From Planctomycetia bacterium (GTDB taxonomy: Bacteria; Planctomycetota; Planctomycetia; Pirellulales; UBA1268), in NCBI GenBank assembly GCA_009923125.1, contig RFUD01000120.1, forward strand, positions 1 through 7,050: a stretch of 7,050 nucleotides of DNA. Reading direction: 5' to 3'. Positions 1-6,044 of the stretch are shown piece after piece; position 1 is the stretch's first letter, and each line of letters begins with the position of its first letter. The translations under genes were made by a program, and so were the position numbers. The notes under the pieces were generated by a model. That model was given only the letters and a program-made list of their open reading frames with translations. It was not told the DNA's origin and searched no databases.

Positions 1-177
1 GGCCCCCGCCTGATACTGCGCGAGGCCGTCGTGGATCTCGTACGACACGAGCTGCCGTTCGCGCTCCTGCGTGCGCAACAGTTGCTGGAGCGTCTTTCGC
101 TCGGCCCGCAGCGCCTGCTCGGTCGCCTGGAGCTTCTCGAGCGCCTGGGCATCGGAAGGTGATGGGCGTTTCGGCAT
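1..177 (-). CDS. Sensor histidine kinase, N-terminal fragment (HisKA_3-like)
   Basis: Only the first 59 residues lie in the window; the frame is open at the left edge. Residues about 11-40 are a charged, leucine-rich stretch that looks like a coiled coil. They lead into ERERQLVSYEIHDGLAQ, the dimerisation and phospho-acceptor motif of NarL/UhpB-type kinases, with His49 as the expected autophosphorylated residue. Kinases of this class transfer phosphate to a response regulator, which is not visible here. The ATG at 177 was chosen because the recognisable protein follows it, but it has no Shine-Dalgarno sequence. The frame stays open upstream to a stop at 316-318, so a start further upstream is possible. 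If 177 is right, no sensor domain precedes the kinase core, and sensing would have to come from a partner or a C-terminal part. The family call is good, the start uncertain. Confidence 0.75.
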   Translation of the reverse strand, partial: MPKRPSPSDAQALEKLQATEQALRAERKTLQQLLRTQERERQLVSYEIHDGLAQYQAGA

Positions 178-280
178 GACGGGAGGGCTCGCGGGCCGGT
201 GGCGGGGACCAAGGTTGTCCCCCGGCTCCGGTTCAATCTTCGCGCGTTGACATGGCTGCCACAACCAGGAAAGCGAGGCG
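178..280. promoter_or_regulatory. Intergenic region between histidine kinase and small ORF
   Basis: This gap separates the minus-strand kinase gene from the plus-strand small ORF, so promoters for both would lie here. A 6-bp stem GGGGAC/GTCCCC (204-209 with 217-222, 7-base loop) is visible. A TTGACA sits at 247-252, but no -10 box stands at a suitable distance. No promoter can be assigned. Confidence 0.3.
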
Positions 281-472
281 ATGATGGGAAAGCCCGGGAA
301 AAACCGGCTGCACGGCTACGAGGTGGGCTGGTTCACGCTGCTGCAGCGGATGGGGGTCGCGTCCGAGGAACAGTTGCGGGAGGCGCAGGCCAGGGTCGCG
401 CAGGCCGCCCTCGAGCGGATGGCGGCCCAGGCCAAGAGACGGCGGCCCCGCCGAGGCCGCCGCGAGGACTGA
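281..472 (+). CDS. Small hypothetical protein, 63 aa
   Basis: Not recognised. The predicted protein has a mixed N-terminal part (KNRLHGYEVGWFTLLQRMG), a helical, Ala/Gln/Glu-rich middle (about residues 27-50) and a strongly basic tail (KRRRPRRGRRED) that could bind nucleic acid. Third codon positions are mostly G or C, as in the neighbours. Two ATGs stand in tandem at 281 and 284: GAGG (275-278) is too close to the first but 5 bases from the second, while AGGA (267-270) could serve the first. It ends 5 bases before a strong hairpin (478-517), which would suit a transcript end. It is short, has no known relative that I can name and may be a chance ORF. Confidence 0.45.
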   Translation: MMGKPGKNRLHGYEVGWFTLLQRMGVASEEQLREAQARVAQAALERMAAQAKRRRPRRGRRED

Positions 473-477
473 CCTCC

Positions 478-517
478 GGGCGCGTCGGTCGTCTTCCTGA
501 CGGCCGGCCTCGCGCCC
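478..517. terminator. GC-rich hairpin between convergent small ORF and tRNA-Arg
   Basis: An outer 7-bp stem GGGCGCG/CGCGCCC (478-484 with 511-517) encloses an inner stem GGTCGTC/GACGGCC (487-493 with 499-505, one G-T pair) with a TTCCT loop. It lies 5 bases past the small ORF stop and 6 bases past the 3' end of the tRNA on the other strand, so it could end both transcripts or mark the tRNA 3' trailer. Neither strand has a T-run after the stem, so it is not a classic intrinsic terminator. Confidence 0.4.
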
Positions 518-523
518 TCCGAA

Positions 524-597
<74 letters not shown>

Positions 598-650
598 GGA
601 ACGACCCGAGTCTATCAGCCTGCCGCACGCGGAAAAAGGATGCGCCGGCG

Positions 651-1637
651 TCAGGCGGAACGCCGCATCGGCACCGCGTCGTCCCGCCGCCGGGGCCGCG
701 GCAGCACGCCGTGCGGCCCGTCGATGCGGATGGTGGGAGCCTCCTCCACCGGCGGACGGGCGTCCGTGACCCGCATGAGCGACCGCAGCTGCCGCGCGCG
801 AGGCAGGTAGGCGCCGAACTGCAGCAGGCCCACCAGTCGGCCGGCGAGCATCGGCAGGGTGCCGAAGGGGGCCCGTGCGACGGCGTGCCTCGCCACCTCC
901 AGGCCGTGGGCCGCGAGCGCCAGCGGCAGCGACTGCCCGACGAGCGACCGCCAGAACAGTCGCTCGGCATGCAGTCCGGCAAGGAACGGGGCCTTGCGGC
1001 CGCGGGCCGGACCCGCGATCACGCGGGAGGTGTCGTCGGTGACCACGTTCCAGCCGCCGCGGGCGAGCGTGACGGCCATGTCGGCATCGGCGCAACTGTC
1101 GCCGCAGGCGGTGGAGAACCCGGGACCGGATCGACGGAGGACGTCGGTCCGCCAGAACCCCGCCTCGAGCGTCGGTCCGTGGGGCGACGCGGCCCGCCTG
1201 CCCGAGCCGATGTCAATCCGGCGACCACCCCGGCCGCAACGAATGCCGGCCCCGAGGACCCGGGAACTGTCGTCTTCCGCGACCGTCAGCGGGATCACGG
1301 CCGCGACGCGGTCGTCGTCGAACTGCGCCAGGGGTCCGTCGGTCCAGCCCTCGGTGGCCCGCCAGCCCGCGGCCAGGACGTGAGTCACGGCGGCGTTGCT
1401 CGCCGCGACTCCCACGTTGGTGCAGGCGACGAGGCTCGACCCGATCGGCGCCTGGATGAACGTGACCTCCTCGGAAATGTTCCAGGGATCGTCGTACGAG
1501 CAGCCCAGCGAGACGATCACCTCGCTGTCCGCGGGGCGTTTTTCCAGCACGCTCACGAGCGTGTCCTCGAGCGCCGCCGGATCGCTCGGTGCCGGGATCA
1601 CGATCGACAACTGTGGCTGAGACGCTCGGCGCGGCAT
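651..1637 (-). CDS. Glycosyltransferase family 2-like protein
   Basis: The N-terminus QLSIVIPAPSDPAALEDTL (residues 9-27) is the opening strand-helix of a GT-A fold that binds a nucleotide sugar, followed by a second strand, EVIVSLGCSYDDP. A later block, EGWTDGPLAQFDDDRVAAVIP (96-116), matches the GT2 region after the sugar-nucleotide site. GDSCADADMAVTLARGGW (179-196) resembles the acceptor-side 'D.dl..r...G' helix. Residues 220-290 are hydrophobic and helical and could touch the membrane; the tail is basic. The usual metal-binding DxD, expected near residue 90 as 'LDaD', reads LAAG here, so activity is uncertain. The ATG is preceded by GGAAGG four bases upstream. The acceptor cannot be told from sequence; surface polysaccharide or glycolipid synthesis is a guess from the family. 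Length 328 aa is normal for a short GT2 enzyme. Confidence 0.65.
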   Translation of the reverse strand: MPRRASQPQLSIVIPAPSDPAALEDTLVSVLEKRPADSEVIVSLGCSYDDPWNISEEVTFIQAPIGSSLVACTNVGVAASNAAVTHVLAAGWRATEGWTDGPLAQFDDDRVAAVIPLTVAEDDSSRVLGAGIRCGRGGRRIDIGSGRRAASPHGPTLEAGFWRTDVLRRSGPGFSTACGDSCADADMAVTLARGGWNVVTDDTSRVIAGPARGRKAPFLAGLHAERLFWRSLVGQSLPLALAAHGLEVARHAVARAPFGTLPMLAGRLVGLLQFGAYLPRARQLRSLMRVTDARPPVEEAPTIRIDGPHGVLPRPRRRDDAVPMRRSA

Positions 1638-1686
1638 GATTCCTTCCCGCCCCCGCGGAAACCCAACGGCGATTCACTCAACAGGA

Positions 1687-1736
1687 CCCGGATGGCGGCC
1701 GGGCGCCGGCCCGGTGGCCCGGGCGATCCATCCCGG
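1687..1736. terminator. GC-rich stem-loop between two minus-strand genes
   Basis: A short stem CCGGGC/GCCCGG (1699-1704 with 1709-1714) sits inside a wider pairing of GGATGG (1690-1695) with CCATCC (1728-1733). The structure lies between the stop of the 89-aa gene (1749) and the start of the glycosyltransferase (1637). It could end or attenuate transcription from the former, but lacks a T-run. A promoter for the downstream gene must lie in the same 110 bases if it is not read through; none is clear. Confidence 0.3.
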
Positions 1737-1748
1737 AACGCCCCGGCG

Positions 1749-2018
1749 TCAGGCGGCGGCCCGTTGCGGCTGCAGTTCCGTGAACAGGTTCACGGTGTGC
1801 AGCATCTCGCCGTCGGCACCGTAGAACTGCAGGACGCCGACGTCGATCAGCCACATCGCGAACATCTCGGCCACGCGGTAGCAGCGGGCGACGCAGCGGC
1901 CGCGGTCGATGCGGATGTTTTCCTGGACGTCGGCGACGTCCACCGCCTCGGCGCCGAACTCGAGGAAGTATCGCGTGACGATGTGCCGCACATCGGCGGC
2001 ATGCATGTTCAGACGCAT
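1749..2018 (-). CDS. Conserved-looking hypothetical protein, 89 aa
   Basis: Not assigned to a named family. The protein is compact and probably alpha/beta, with no signal peptide or membrane helix. It starts MRLNMHAADVRHIVTRYFLE, has a central basic segment NIRIDRGRCVARCYR (34-48) with Cys42 and Cys46, then a hydrophobic stretch AEMFAMWLIDVGVLQFYGADG (50-70). The chain ends in a short polar tail. The start is the ATG at 2018: AGGAGG lies nine bases upstream, whereas an in-frame TTG at 2027 would abut that AGGAGG and cannot use it. The gene stands alone, with 262 non-coding bases before the RBS, so it probably has its own promoter. The strong RBS suggests it is well translated. The two Cys residues are too few to argue for a metal site alone. 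Confidence 0.75.
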   Translation of the reverse strand: MRLNMHAADVRHIVTRYFLEFGAEAVDVADVQENIRIDRGRCVARCYRVAEMFAMWLIDVGVLQFYGADGEMLHTVNLFTELQPQRAAA

Positions 2019-2027
2019 CAGAGGCAA

Positions 2028-2033
2028 CCTCCT
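2028..2033 (-). promoter_or_regulatory. Strong ribosome binding site of the 89-aa gene
   Basis: AGGAGG on the minus strand, nine bases before the ATG at 2018. It is the most complete Shine-Dalgarno match in the window and decides between ATG (2018) and the upstream TTG (2027). Confidence 0.75.
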
Positions 2034-2295
2034 GTCGCGGGCGTATCGAACGACGTCCTGTCGGTCGGGGTCGGAACCATACCGTGCCGTTTCCGGCGGC
2101 GATAGGCTGCTTTTCGGGCTTGCACCCGGTCAACAGCCCCGGCTCCTGCCATGGTGTCTATCGGCGGGACCGCACCGGCGAGGTGACTGCCCGCGCGGGA
2201 GTCTTTTCAATCCTCAAGGCCGGGCGCGTCTCGCCAGGTTTCCCGATCGCCCCAACCCCTACGACACGGCCGCCACGGCCGCGTCTGTCCCGGGC
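2034..2295. other. Intergenic region with 9-bp tandem repeat and hairpin
   Basis: This stretch lies between the ligase gene stop and the 89-aa gene, both on the minus strand. Near the ligase end a 9-bp unit CACGGCCGC is present twice in tandem (2265-2273, 2274-2282). It can fold as CGGCCG/CGGCCG with a 3-base loop (2267-2281), a possible transcription end without a T-run. The rest should hold the promoter of the 89-aa gene, but no clear -35/-10 pair was found and no coding frame here looks real. Confidence 0.35.
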
Positions 2296-3060
2296 CTACA
2301 GCCGCGCGTTCCATTCGGGGCGGGAGTATCGCAGCGCCACGAGTTCCGCGACCCGTGCCCGCGGCCAGTCGCTGCGACAGCACGCTGGCGCGAAGGCGTC
2401 GCGGACGGCGGCATTCAGGGCGGCCGTTCCCAGCCCCAGGTTCGCCAGAAACGCGCCGTGGGCCCGACCTGCCCGGTACGCGGGCTCGCGCGGCGGATGC
2501 CGGAGGACGCGGCCCACGAGCTCGAGGTCGAAGTGGTCGAGCAGCGTGCCGTGATACAGCACGCCGTGGCGCCGCACCCGCAGCGCGTTGCCGGACACCT
2601 TCCGCGGGCCGGTGTCCCCGGCGACGACGAGGTCACTCGAACCACGGCGGATCACGCCGCCCGCCGTCGGCACGACACGGGACAGGGCGGCGCACAGCGG
2701 GTCGAGCATCCGGGCGTGAATGCGGTCGATCGAGGGCGCCGCGTCCGGGAACGACTCGACGACCGACCACATCAGACAGCCCGGGCCGAGCAGCACCGTC
2801 AGCCCGCCGCTCGGCCGCCGGACGATCCGCACGCCGGTGGCCCGGCAGGCGTCGAGATCGACCTCGTCTTCCAGGCGGCTCGACGACCCGACGACCACCA
2901 CCGGCTCGCGGGCCATCCAGGTCCGGACCACCGTCGTCTTCTGCGTGCCGGTGTGCGCCTCCTCGAGCAGCGCCTCGTCGAGCGCGAGGTGTTCCTCGAC
3001 CGTGTCCGCATCGGCGTCCAGCCAGACGGTCCCTTCGGCGGGGGCGTGACGTTGACGCAC
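2296..3060 (-). CDS. Lipoate/biotin protein ligase family protein (LplA-like)
   Basis: The family joins lipoate, octanoate or biotin to a lysine of acceptor domains such as the E2 subunits of 2-oxoacid dehydrogenases or GcvH. Visible family marks are HLALDEALLEEA (24-35), VGSSS (57-61), RRPSGGLTVLLGPGC (81-95), KVSGNALR (154-161, with the conserved lysine that contacts the acyl-adenylate) and LYHGTLL (168-174). A C-terminal YRAGRAHGAFLANL segment (195-208) follows. The protein is 254 aa, near the catalytic-domain length, with no extra C-terminal lobe. The usual 'RR.SGGG' reads SGGL here. The start is GTG at 3060: GAGAGG lies four bases upstream and an in-frame TAG (3073-3075) rules out anything longer. 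It diverges from the HEAT-repeat gene with a 52-base gap. The family is clear; whether it is a ligase or an octanoyltransferase, and on which substrate, is not. Confidence 0.85.
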   Translation of the reverse strand: MRQRHAPAEGTVWLDADADTVEEHLALDEALLEEAHTGTQKTTVVRTWMAREPVVVVGSSSRLEDEVDLDACRATGVRIVRRPSGGLTVLLGPGCLMWSVVESFPDAAPSIDRIHARMLDPLCAALSRVVPTAGGVIRRGSSDLVVAGDTGPRKVSGNALRVRRHGVLYHGTLLDHFDLELVGRVLRHPPREPAYRAGRAHGAFLANLGLGTAALNAAVRDAFAPACCRSDWPRARVAELVALRYSRPEWNARL

Positions 3061-3112
3061 GGGGCCTCTCCCCTAGACTTTCCGCAGCGATTCACCGCCC
3101 GGGAAACCGTTC
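3061..3112. promoter_or_regulatory. Short divergent intergenic region
   Basis: These 52 bases separate the GTG of the ligase gene from the ATG of the HEAT-repeat gene, so the two promoters must overlap or lie inside the opposite genes. The CTAG at 3073-3076 supplies an in-frame TAG to both divergent frames, which fixes the upper limit of both starts. No -35/-10 pair is convincing. Confidence 0.4.
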
Positions 3113-4111
3113 ATGGCAGATTCCAATCGGCCGCTGTCCGCCGACGACGCGTTGCCGCCCGTCGAGCCGCCGAGCGCCGCGTTCCTGGTGCAGTTGTTCC
3201 TGGTGCCGGGAATCATCGTCTCCATCATCGTCTGTGTCTGGCTGGCGTTCCACTGGCTCGCCCACCTGGGCAACGACCCGCAGGCGTACGTGCGCACGCT
3301 GCAGCGCGACAATGAGGGCCGCTGGCAGGCGGCTCTCAACCTGGCCAACGACCTGCGCGGCCCCGGCGGCGGAGCCTTGAAGGAGGACGAGGCGTTGGCC
3401 CGCGAACTGGGGAGAATCCTGTCGGAGGAGGCGGCGAGCGGCCGCACCGGGGAACAGTCGCAGACGCTGCGGGTCTACCTGTGCCGCGCACTCGGCGAGT
3501 TTTCCCTGCCCTCGGCGGCCACTCCGCTGATCCAGCGGGCGGGCGACGCGAACGATCCGCAGACGGCGCGGGCCGCCGTCGAGGCGCTGTCGGTCCTGCA
3601 GACGAATCTCGTGGCTTCGGGTCGCGGGCTCGCCGACCCCGTCGCGGCCACCGAGTCGGTGATCGGCGCCTCCCGGAGCGACGACGCTGCGCTGCGATCC
3701 GCGGCGGCGTTCACGCTCGGCGTGCTCGGGGGCCAGCCGGCCGTCGAGCGGCTGCTGGGCCTGACGGCCGACACCGTGGACGACGTGCGGTTCAACGCGG
3801 CGCTGGGCCTGGCCAGGCAGGGCCGGACCGAAGCCTACGAAGGGCTCGGCGAGATGCTCGCGCTGCCCGACATCGCCCCGGGTGCCGCCGACGATGCCGC
3901 GGCCCAGTCGCAGCGGTACAAGCGGGCCCTCGTGGTGGTGAACGCCCTGCGGGGCGTGGCGTTGCTCGTCGATGCCGGGCACGAGTCCCCCCCGGCCGCG
4001 ATCGTGGAACGCGTCAAGGCGGTGTCGGCCGACCCCGTCGGTGACGTGCGGTCGAGCGCGGCCGCGTTGCTCAAGAAAATCGAACGCGTCGCCGCGCCGG
4101 CGGCGGCCTGA
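3113..4111 (+). CDS. Membrane-anchored HEAT-repeat protein
   Basis: The protein has 332 residues. A short acidic, proline-rich N-terminus is followed by one hydrophobic helix (about 24-50, FLVQLFLVPGIIVSIIV onward) without a signal-peptide cleavage site, so it is probably a single-pass anchor. The rest is made of paired helices of HEAT type. Clear units are at about 118-142 (VYLCRALGEFSLPSAATPLI), 150-165, 190-216 (RSAAAFTLGVLGGQPAVERLL), 222-250 (DDVRFNAALGLARQGRTEAYEGL) and 309-325 (DVRSSAAALLKKI). Such arrays form curved scaffolds that bind other proteins; no catalytic motif is seen. The ATG has only a weak GGGA upstream, but an in-frame TAG at 3074-3076 bounds the frame. The ferritin-like gene follows after 41 bases and could share its transcript. 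The family is typical of planctomycetes as far as I recall; the partner is unknown. Confidence 0.85.
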   Translation: MADSNRPLSADDALPPVEPPSAAFLVQLFLVPGIIVSIIVCVWLAFHWLAHLGNDPQAYVRTLQRDNEGRWQAALNLANDLRGPGGGALKEDEALARELGRILSEEAASGRTGEQSQTLRVYLCRALGEFSLPSAATPLIQRAGDANDPQTARAAVEALSVLQTNLVASGRGLADPVAATESVIGASRSDDAALRSAAAFTLGVLGGQPAVERLLGLTADTVDDVRFNAALGLARQGRTEAYEGLGEMLALPDIAPGAADDAAAQSQRYKRALVVVNALRGVALLVDAGHESPPAAIVERVKAVSADPVGDVRSSAAALLKKIERVAAPAAA

Positions 4112-4140
4112 ACCCGTTTCCCCCCACGAGTCCCCCGCAC

Positions 4141-4146
4141 GAGGAG
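4141..4146 (+). promoter_or_regulatory. Ribosome binding site of the ferritin-like gene
   Basis: GAGGAG six bases before the ATG at 4153, a good Shine-Dalgarno match that fixes this start and fits a well-expressed iron-storage type protein. Confidence 0.75.
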
Positions 4147-4152
4147 TTTGCC

Positions 4153-4605
4153 ATGGCCGCGACCACGCAACAGACGATCGCCCTGCTGCTCGAGAGCTAC
4201 GGCATGGAGCTCGAGACGGTGATGAACTACCTCGCCAACAGCGTGAACCTCGACGGTGTGCGGGCCGAGGAGATCAAGAAGTCGCTCGGTGCGGACGTGC
4301 CGGGAGAGATCGGACACGCCCAGCAGCTCGCCAACCGCATCAAGCAGCTCGGCGGCCACATTCCCGGATCGGCGGACCTGAAGATGGGCGGCCAGATCCA
4401 GCCGGTCGCCGACACGACCGATGTCGTCGGCGTGATCAAGAGCGTGATCGCCGCCGAGGAGGCCGCCTGCGCCCAGTACAAGAAGATCATCAAGGCGGTG
4501 GAAGGGGAGGACTACGTGACGCAGGACCTGTGCATCCGCCTGCTGGCCGATGAAGAGGAGCACCTCGTGCAGTTCAAGGGCTTCCTCAAGGAATACGCCA
4601 AGTAG
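4153..4605 (+). CDS. Ferritin-like diiron protein (bacterioferritin-type)
   Basis: This 150-aa four-helix-bundle protein has the complete ligand pattern of a ferroxidase centre: Glu19 in helix A (MELETVMNYL), Glu52 and His55 in helix B (GEIGHAQQLANRI), Glu102 or Glu103 in helix C (AEEAACAQYKKI), and Glu134 and His137 in helix D (ADEEEHL). Such proteins oxidise Fe(II) with oxygen or peroxide and may store iron in the cytoplasm. Length and helix spacing match bacterioferritin, but the haem-binding Met52 of E. coli bacterioferritin falls on Ile53 here, so a haem-free ferritin-like protein is more likely. There is no signal peptide. It follows the HEAT-repeat gene by 41 bases and runs towards the shikimate-dehydrogenase-like gene, only 18 bases away with no terminator between them. 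No Fur-type site was seen. A Dps-like or rubrerythrin-like role is possible; no rubredoxin domain is present. Confidence 0.87.
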   Translation: MAATTQQTIALLLESYGMELETVMNYLANSVNLDGVRAEEIKKSLGADVPGEIGHAQQLANRIKQLGGHIPGSADLKMGGQIQPVADTTDVVGVIKSVIAAEEAACAQYKKIIKAVEGEDYVTQDLCIRLLADEEEHLVQFKGFLKEYAK

Positions 4606-4623
4606 GCGAGCCCGCCCCGACGC

Positions 4624-5451
4624 TCACGCGTTGAGAAACTCGTCGAGCCGTTCGCGGAGAAGGTCGGTATCGGGCTCGATGCCCGTCCAGGTCTGGAAGT
4701 CGATCGCGGTCGTCGCGCAGTGGATCTCTAGCCCGTCGATCGTGCATGCGCCCTGTCGCTGCGCGGCGCAGACCACCGGAGAGGGCTGGGGCACGAGCGC
4801 GAAGTCGGCGACCACGAGGTTGCGGCGGACTTCCGCGAACCGCAGTCCCGCCTCGGCGGGCACCGCCACGACCACGATGCCGACCTGCTCGGGGATGGCG
4901 ATCTCGCCGCCCCAGGGCAGGACCGACGCCGGAGCGCCGTCGATCCCGGCGAGCGCCGCCACGAGTTCCTCCGCCCGCTCGGCGGTGCGGTTGCACACCA
5001 GGATCTCCGCCGCCCGGGCGAGGGAGAGTTCGAGGGCCGCCGCGCGGGCGGCGGCGCCGGCCCCCACGAGCAGCACCCGTTCTCCGGCCGGGTCGCAGTG
5101 GGCCCGGAGCGTCTCGAGCAGGCCGCGGCCGTCGGTCATGTGACCCACGAGACCTTCCGGCTGCCGCTCCACGAGGCTCACGGCGCCGGCGAACCGGGCC
5201 GTGGGCGAGACGGCATGGAGGTGGGACGGTGCGGCGGCCCGCAGCGGCCCGGAAAGCACGCAGCCCCGGAAGCCCATGGCGTCCGCTCCGCGGAGCGCGT
5301 CGCCGGCCCGCTCGATGGGCACGTCGAGCGTCAGGAAACGCCAATCCAGGCCCGCGCCGGCAAGTGCGCCGTCGTACAGATATTGCGCAGGATGCCCGGC
5401 GGCGGGGCACCCGAGCAGGGCGACGATCTCCTGGAGTGCCGGGCTCGTCAT
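4624..5451 (-). CDS. Shikimate dehydrogenase-like protein with altered active site (AroE family)
   Basis: AroE reduces 3-dehydroshikimate with NADPH in aromatic amino acid synthesis. This 275-aa protein has the family's length and two-domain layout. The cofactor domain is intact: VLLVGAGAAARAAALEL (126-142), NRTAERAEEL (154-163, an NADP-type loop) and the C-terminal DFQTWTG (251-257). The substrate domain is not. The 'HSLSP' serines align with His20 and Ala22. The 'NVT.P.K' motif reads VLSGPLR, so the catalytic lysine is Arg71. 'NTDG' reads MTDG, keeping Asp107. The late substrate glutamine of 'ML..Q' aligns with Thr248. It may use another substrate or be inactive. The ATG at 5451 was chosen because the family match begins there; it lacks a Shine-Dalgarno sequence and follows the TPR stop by 29 bases, suggesting coupled translation. 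The gap holds a 12-bp palindrome (5468-5479). The family is sure, the reaction not. Confidence 0.83.
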   Translation of the reverse strand: MTSPALQEIVALLGCPAAGHPAQYLYDGALAGAGLDWRFLTLDVPIERAGDALRGADAMGFRGCVLSGPLRAAAPSHLHAVSPTARFAGAVSLVERQPEGLVGHMTDGRGLLETLRAHCDPAGERVLLVGAGAAARAAALELSLARAAEILVCNRTAERAEELVAALAGIDGAPASVLPWGGEIAIPEQVGIVVVAVPAEAGLRFAEVRRNLVVADFALVPQPSPVVCAAQRQGACTIDGLEIHCATTAIDFQTWTGIEPDTDLLRERLDEFLNA

Positions 5452-5480
5452 CGGGAAGGGCGGCCGTGGTTCGCGAACCG

Positions 5481-6044
5481 CTACACGGTGACGCTCGTGA
5501 CCGCGACGAACCGCGGGTCGGTGCGGATCGGATCGAAGTCCGGCTCCGCCTCCGTGAGGACGCGAAACCGTCCATCGATCGCGATCGCCTGCGTGAGGTG
5601 CTCGATCGCCGCCTGCACGCTCCCGTCGAGCGACAGGTAGCAGGACAGATTGTAGTGCAGGATGGGCTGCCGCGGCGCGGCGAGGATGCCGCGCTTCAGT
5701 TCGGCGATCGCATCGTCGAGTCGCCCGAGCCGCTTCAGGCACCAGCCGAGCCCGAGCCAGGCCTCGATCCGATCCGGCTCCGACTCCGTCACGGTCCGCA
5801 GCGGGACGAGCGCCTCGTCCCACCGGCCGAGTGCCCGCAGGGCCTCCCCTTCGAGCAGTTTGGCGTGCGGCAGCGAACGGGTCGGTTCCGGCAGTTCGGC
5901 GAGCATTTCCAAGGCCCGTTCGAACACTCGCCGGGCCGACGCGGGCAGGGGGGTGGCCGCATCGACGAGGAGTTCGCCGAGTTCGATGTACCCGGTCGCC
6001 TGTCGCAGGATCGCCTGGCGGCGAAGCCGTGTCATGGCAGCCAT
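5481..6044 (-). CDS. Tetratricopeptide repeat protein
   Basis: The 187-aa protein carries three TPR units: about 60-90 (LLEGEALRALGRWDEALVPL), 93-124 (AWLGLGWCLKRLGRLDDAIAEL) and 127-158 (HYNLSCYLSLDGSVQAAIEHL). A leading helical part (10-50) and a closing DFDPIRTDPRF segment (169-179) complete it; such a tail often ends short TPR proteins. TPRs are protein-binding scaffolds; no enzyme motif, signal peptide or membrane helix is seen, so it is probably cytoplasmic. The first ATG (6044) is preferred over the one three codons later because GGGAGA lies seven bases before it. It heads a probable two-gene operon with the shikimate-dehydrogenase-like gene, 29 bases downstream. The partner protein cannot be named. 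Confidence 0.82.
   Translation of the reverse strand: MAAMTRLRRQAILRQATGYIELGELLVDAATPLPASARRVFERALEMLAELPEPTRSLPHAKLLEGEALRALGRWDEALVPLRTVTESEPDRIEAWLGLGWCLKRLGRLDDAIAELKRGILAAPRQPILHYNLSCYLSLDGSVQAAIEHLTQAIAIDGRFRVLTEAEPDFDPIRTDPRFVAVTSVTV

Noticed and set aside
247..252. TTGACA as a -35 box for the small ORF
   Set aside because: No -10-like hexamer is found 16-18 bases downstream; the region is GC-rich and runs into the RBS.
711..2105. 464-aa plus-strand frame opposite the glycosyltransferase and 89-aa genes
   Set aside because: Antisense shadow typical of GC-rich DNA; low-complexity Arg/Gly/Pro-rich with no family resemblance.
1909..3315. 468-aa plus-strand frame across the ligase gene
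   Set aside because: It covers the clear lipoate-ligase frame and an intergenic region and shows no motif.
4606..4623. Terminator between the convergent ferritin and shikimate-dehydrogenase-like genes
   Set aside because: Only 18 bases, with no inverted repeat or T-run.
5452..5823. N-terminal extension of the shikimate-dehydrogenase-like protein
   Set aside because: The extra 124 residues are Arg-rich, overlap the TPR gene and match nothing; the family match begins at the ATG at 5451.
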